From: JBOFDK01 sp051650305
Lineage (GTDB): Bacteria > Bacillota > Clostridia > Lachnospirales > Cellulosilyticaceae
DNA: 8,951 bases
Assembly (NCBI GenBank): GCA_051650305.1
Contig: JBOFIT010000112.1
Span: 1-8,951 of the forward strand
Reading direction: 5' to 3'
Part shown: in pieces, positions 6,699 through 8,951 of the stretch
Position numbering within the stretch: position 1 is the stretch's first letter
Layout of the letters: the number at the start of each line of letters is the position of its first letter
Program-made: the position numbers and the translations under genes
Notes under the pieces: model-generated
Told to the model about the DNA's origin: nothing
What the model saw: the letters and a program-made list of their open reading frames with translations, nothing else
Database searches by the model: none

Positions 6699-7491
6699 TA
6701 AATCAACAGATGGATACAAGAATTATGTAAAGGAAGTTAAACGGAAAAAACGTCGTATTATAACATGGCAAATAAGTATTACAGTGATGTTTATTGTGAT
6801 GTGGGAAGTATTAGCACATATGGGTGTTATTAATACTTTTTTGCTTAGTAGTCCAAGTGCCATATGGAAGTTGTTCGTAGACTACTTAGCAGATGGAAGT
6901 ATTTTTATCCACGTAGCTATTTCGGTGTGGGAGACGGTGCTAGGATTTGCGATAGGTACATTCTTAGGTATCATCGTAGCCATTTTACTGTGGTGGTCGC
7001 CTACTTTTCAAAAGATAAGCGATCCTTTTCTAGTGGTATTGAATGCATTACCTAAAACGGCATTGGCCCCTATACTCATCGTGTGGGCAGGCGCAGGGAT
7101 AAGAGGCATCGTGGTAATAGCTATTACAATCTCTATTGTCTCCACTGTTTTATCCGCCTATAACTATTTTAATAATGTGGAAGAAGAAAAAATACAGATG
7201 CTTAAAAGTTTTGGGGCATCCAAGTACCAAATCCTTACCAAGTTGATACTACCTTGCAATATAGGAAATATCATTAATATTATTAAAATTAATATAGGGC
7301 TATCATGGGTAGGAGTCATTGTAGGTGAATTCTTGGTTTCGAGAAATGGTATAGGGTATCTCATTGTTTATGGTGGGCAAGTCTTTAGATTAGACTTAGT
7401 TATGATGGGCGTGGTGGTGCTAGCAGTCTGTGCACTCATTATGTATCAGATGGTTAATGTGATTGAAAAATTATACAAGTCTAAAAGGTAA
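6688..7491 (+). CDS. ABC transporter permease, NitT/TauT/SsuC type
   Basis: The membrane subunit that pairs with the ATPase encoded just before it. It has 267 residues with about six TM segments: near 27-45, 76-104, 113-133, 137-157, 200-216 and 236-256. The coupling (EAA) loop is clear at about 166-190: E-K-I-Q-M-L-K-S-F-G-A-S-K-Y-Q-I-L ... I-L-P, with the invariant Gly at G176. A-L-P-K-T-A-L-A-P at 120-128 is typical of the SsuC/TauC/ThiX permeases. The N-terminus carries a basic patch (K-R-K-K-R-R, 18-23), consistent with a cytoplasmic start. The ATG at 6688 lies inside the end of the ATPase gene and is preceded by AAGGAG at 6672-6677. The substrate cannot be told from this subunit. Confidence 0.93.
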   Translation: MIADKSTDGYKNYVKEVKRKKRRIITWQISITVMFIVMWEVLAHMGVINTFLLSSPSAIWKLFVDYLADGSIFIHVAISVWETVLGFAIGTFLGIIVAILLWWSPTFQKISDPFLVVLNALPKTALAPILIVWAGAGIRGIVVIAITISIVSTVLSAYNYFNNVEEEKIQMLKSFGASKYQILTKLILPCNIGNIINIIKINIGLSWVGVIVGEFLVSRNGIGYLIVYGGQVFRLDLVMMGVVVLAVCALIMYQMVNVIEKLYKSKR

Positions 7492-7512
7492 CACATACAA
7501 GGGTAGTTGCTT

Positions 7513-7550
7513 ATGATATAGTATGTAACTGTAAGAAAATACCATATCAT
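7513..7550 (+). repeat. Inverted repeat between permease and binding-protein genes
   Basis: ATGATATAGTA (7513-7523) is the reverse complement of TACCATATCAT (7540-7550) at 10 of 11 positions, with a 16-nt A-rich loop. No T-tract follows, so it is not an intrinsic terminator. It occupies about half of the 79-bp gap and ends 9 nt before the binding-protein ribosome site (GAGG at 7560-7563). It could be an mRNA stem that sets different transcript levels for the binding protein and the membrane subunits, which is common in ABC importer operons, or an operator. The repeat is observed; the role is inferred. Confidence 0.55.
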
Positions 7551-7570
7551 TATGTATACGAGGTGAGAAA

Positions 7571-8584
7571 ATGAGAAAGCTTAAAGTGCTTCTTACACTA
7601 TTCCTCATGATGACTTTATCTATGATGGGCGTCGGATGTGGAAAAAGTGCAGGAAATTTAGATCAAATAAAAGTAGCAGAAGTAACACATTCCATTTTTT
7701 ATGCACCACAATATGTAGCTATTGAAAAAGGTTTTTATGAAGAAGAAGGTATTAAAGTAGATCTGCTTAATGCACAAGGAGCAGATAAGACCATGGCAGC
7801 ATTATTATCTGGAGAAGTCCAAGTAGGGCTTATGGGTCCAGAAGCTTCTATATATGTATACAACCAAGGGAGTAAGGACTACGCAGTATCCTTTGCACAG
7901 CTTACCAAGAGAGATGGAAGCTTTATAGTAGGACGTACAGCAAATGAGAACTTTACATTAGAGGAACTAAAAGGTAAAGAAATACTCGGAGGAAGAAAAG
8001 GTGGCGTGCCTGAGATGACATTGGAATACGCCATTAAAAATGCAGGCTTAACAATAGGAGAGAATACAGCAGCAGGTGAAGTAAATGTAAGAACAGATAT
8101 TCAATTCGGTGTTATGGCGGGTGCCTATGCAGGCGGTGAAGGGGATTATGTAACGTTATTTGAGCCTTTAGCAACTTCATTAGAAAAAGAAGGAACAGGC
8201 TATATTATGGCATCAGTAGGAGAAATTACAGGGGAAATCCCTTATACAGCCTACTGCACACTTAAGTCTTATATGGAAAAAAATACAGATGTTATCCAAA
8301 GGTTCACTAATGCAACATACAAAGGTCAACAGTTCGTACAAGAAAATACAGCAGCGACAATAGCAGAAATTATTGCACCACATTTTAAAGAACTTAGTAT
8401 AGAAGACTTAACAACAGTTGTACAACGCTATAAAGATATTGACGCATGGTGTCAAGATCCTGTACTCAAAGAAGAAAGCTTAAGTAGACTTATGGATGTT
8501 ATGGAATTAGCAGGTGAACTTGATAAACGACCAGCTTATGATGCCATTGTTGTCACTAATTTTGCAGAACAAGCAATTAAATAG
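7571..8584 (+). CDS. ABC transporter substrate-binding lipoprotein, NMT1/SsuA-like
   Basis: The extracytoplasmic receptor of the importer encoded by the two preceding genes, 337 residues. The N-terminus is a lipoprotein signal: basic start M-R-K-L-K, hydrophobic core 6-19, and G-V-G-C with the lipid-anchored Cys at 23. The -3 residue is Gly rather than the usual Leu, so the lipobox is slightly atypical. The mature part opens with the fold's first strand and the segment F-Y-A-P-Q-Y-V-A-I-E-K-G-F-Y-E-E-E-G-I (about 44-62), a hallmark of NMT1/THI5-like and SsuA/TauA receptors. A-A-L-L-S-G-E-V-Q-V-G-L-M-G follows, then a Gly-rich turn L-G-G-R-K-G-G-V-P-E-M that would line the ligand cleft. Possible ligands for this family include alkylsulfonates, taurine, nitrate, bicarbonate, thiamine precursors and riboflavin. 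No neighbouring metabolic gene or riboswitch chooses among them. The ATG is preceded by GAGG with a 7-nt gap, and a strong terminator follows. Confidence 0.92.
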   Translation: MRKLKVLLTLFLMMTLSMMGVGCGKSAGNLDQIKVAEVTHSIFYAPQYVAIEKGFYEEEGIKVDLLNAQGADKTMAALLSGEVQVGLMGPEASIYVYNQGSKDYAVSFAQLTKRDGSFIVGRTANENFTLEELKGKEILGGRKGGVPEMTLEYAIKNAGLTIGENTAAGEVNVRTDIQFGVMAGAYAGGEGDYVTLFEPLATSLEKEGTGYIMASVGEITGEIPYTAYCTLKSYMEKNTDVIQRFTNATYKGQQFVQENTAATIAEIIAPHFKELSIEDLTTVVQRYKDIDAWCQDPVLKEESLSRLMDVMELAGELDKRPAYDAIVVTNFAEQAIK

Positions 8585-8598
8585 TAAATAGAAATAAG

Positions 8599-8638
8599 AG
8601 ATGTATAGTAGATTGATAGATACTATACATCTTTTTTT
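8599..8638 (+). terminator. Rho-independent terminator of the ABC transporter operon
   Basis: AGATGTATAGTA (8599-8610) pairs perfectly over 12 bp with TACTATACATCT (8621-8632). The loop is 10 nt and seven T (8632-8638) follow. It lies 14 nt past the binding-protein stop and would keep transporter transcripts out of the rRNA operon. Confidence 0.93.
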
Positions 8639-8718
8639 AGAATGAGATGAAAAGTAAGGAGTATAGAAAAACCTTATATATCAAGGGTTACATAAAAATA
8701 CGTAAAGAAACCTAGAGG

Positions 8719-8774
8719 AAAATATAAAAAAAGTGAGGAAACTGGTTGACAATGGTTAAGTCATATGATAACAT
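8719..8774 (+). promoter_or_regulatory. rRNA operon promoter with UP-like A-tract and extended -10
   Basis: A perfect -35 TTGACA (8746-8751) is followed after 17 bases by TAACAT (8769-8774). TG at 8766-8767, one base before the -10, forms an extended -10 that may make up for its 4/6 match. The A-rich stretch at 8719-8732 sits where an UP element would contact the RNA polymerase alpha subunit. Transcription should begin near 8780-8782. I see only one promoter of this quality between the terminator at 8638 and the 16S start. The stretch from 8639 to 8718 is AT-rich and holds no gene; its only structure is a weak bulged inverted repeat at 8670-8689. Confidence 0.75.
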
Positions 8775-8818
8775 AGTCAATGTCGCTAAGGACAAGCAGT
8801 CAACGGCGCACAACACGA

Positions 8819-8833
8819 TGAACATTGAAAATA
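8819..8833 (+). promoter_or_regulatory. boxA-like antitermination site
   Basis: TGAACATTGAAAATA resembles the Gram-positive rRNA boxA (TGTTCTTTGAAAACT type) in spacing and in its TTGAAAA core. Its position, about 40 nt after the inferred transcription start and 110 nt before 16S, is right for binding of NusB/NusE to the leader RNA. The first part (TGAACA) departs from the Bacillus form, so this is a likely rather than certain site. Confidence 0.5.
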
Positions 8834-8862
8834 AAATAACAACCAATAGACCAGTCGATTCA

Positions 8863-8880
8863 TTGAGTACATGTACTCAA
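8863..8880 (+). repeat. 18-nt perfect palindrome in the rRNA leader
   Basis: TTGAGTACATGTACTCAA is identical to its own reverse complement. In RNA it would give a 7-bp stem with a CATG loop. It is the first of three adjacent small hairpins before the 16S gene. It could be a processing or folding element of the pre-rRNA, or a protein site on DNA. Confidence 0.7.
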
Positions 8881-8886
8881 AAGTCA

Positions 8887-8903
8887 GTGCTAACTAATAG
8901 CAC
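8887..8903 (+). repeat. Second hairpin of the rRNA leader
   Basis: GTGCTA (8887-8892) pairs perfectly with TAGCAC (8898-8903) around a 5-nt loop (ACTAA). It starts 6 nt after the palindrome at 8863-8880 and ends 8 nt before the next hairpin. No T-tract follows, so it is not a terminator. Confidence 0.6.
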
Positions 8904-8911
8904 AAAAATTA

Positions 8912-8925
8912 TTGTCAGATGACAA
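8912..8925 (+). repeat. Third hairpin of the rRNA leader, next to the 16S 5' end
   Basis: TTGTC (8912-8916) pairs with GACAA (8921-8925) around AGAT. It lies about 5 nt before the mature 16S 5' end. Five T follow after AAC, but the 5-bp stem is too weak for a terminator, and termination here would abolish rRNA synthesis. It probably takes part in pre-16S folding or 5' maturation. Confidence 0.45.
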
Positions 8926-8929
8926 ACTT

Positions 8930-8951
8930 TTTAACGAGAGTTTGATCCTGG
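8930..8951 (+). rRNA. rrs: 16S ribosomal RNA, 5' end only (runs off the window)
   Basis: AGAGTTTGATCCTGG at 8937-8951 is the universal start of bacterial 16S rRNA, corresponding to E. coli positions 8-22, which places the mature 5' end near 8930. The rest lies beyond the window. The gene is co-oriented with all protein genes here, as expected for a leading-strand rRNA operon. Confidence 0.95.

Larger units (their letters stand above)
8781..8929 (+). other. rRNA operon leader
   Basis: The transcribed stretch between the inferred start site and the 16S rRNA. It has no ORF or ribosome site. It contains a boxA-like site (8819-8833) followed by three consecutive short hairpins (8863-8880, 8887-8903 and 8912-8925). 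As in other rRNA operons, it should carry antitermination signals and the 5' half of the RNase III processing stem of pre-16S RNA; the 3' half would lie beyond the window. Boundaries are approximate. Confidence 0.65.

Noticed and set aside
4217..7364. Several minus-strand open frames of 65-97 codons inside the propeller-like, CvpA, ATPase and permease genes
   Set aside because: Each lies wholly inside a better-supported gene on the + strand and has no recognisable domain.
8639..8745. Small gene or second rRNA promoter before TTGACA
   Set aside because: There is no open frame with a ribosome site. TTACAT at 8688-8693 could pass as a -35, but no -10 stands at the right distance.
1..8951. CRISPR array, insertion sequence, tRNA or phage genes
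   Set aside because: No direct-repeat array, transposase-like protein, tRNA cloverleaf or phage-type product was seen in the window.

Overview
The window looks like chromosomal DNA of a low-GC Gram-positive bacterium of the class Clostridia, most likely in or near the Lachnospirales (a Cellulosilyticum-like anaerobe would fit, but this is inference from gene content and style). Grounds: A+T-rich DNA, strong AGGAGG-type ribosome sites, AT-rich intrinsic terminators, a one-TM protein followed directly by a CvpA-family gene, and a Gram-positive-type rRNA leader. Every gene I can support lies on the + strand, and the window ends in the first bases of a 16S rRNA gene.

Region 1 (1-1221) is the 3' part of a membrane protein gene whose start lies outside the window. 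Its N-terminal domain reads as an MPN/JAB (JAMM) fold with a degenerate metal site. A basic stretch, one TM helix, a long acidic linker and a C-terminal LysM domain follow. Region 2 (1277-2800) is a glycogen synthase gene (glgA) with its own good promoter. Region 3 (2814-5808) is a tight cluster of three membrane-protein genes: a YkvI-like transporter, a TM-anchored beta-propeller-like protein (probably DUF5711) and a CvpA-family protein. A strong hairpin at its head covers the first gene's Shine-Dalgarno sequence, and an intrinsic terminator closes it.

Region 4 (5949-8638) is a complete NitT/TauT/SsuABC-type importer: ATPase, permease and lipoprotein binding protein. An inverted repeat lies before the binding-protein gene and a perfect 12-bp terminator hairpin closes the unit. 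Its substrate cannot be read from the sequence. Region 5 (8639-8951) is the control region of an rRNA operon: A-rich UP-like stretch, extended -10 promoter, boxA-like site, three consecutive small hairpins (one an 18-nt perfect palindrome), then the 16S start.

Most of the window is ordinary housekeeping and transport. The observation most likely to be under-described is the envelope-spanning protein at the left edge. It appears to join a cytoplasmic JAMM-like pseudoenzyme domain to an extracellular peptidoglycan-binding LysM domain.
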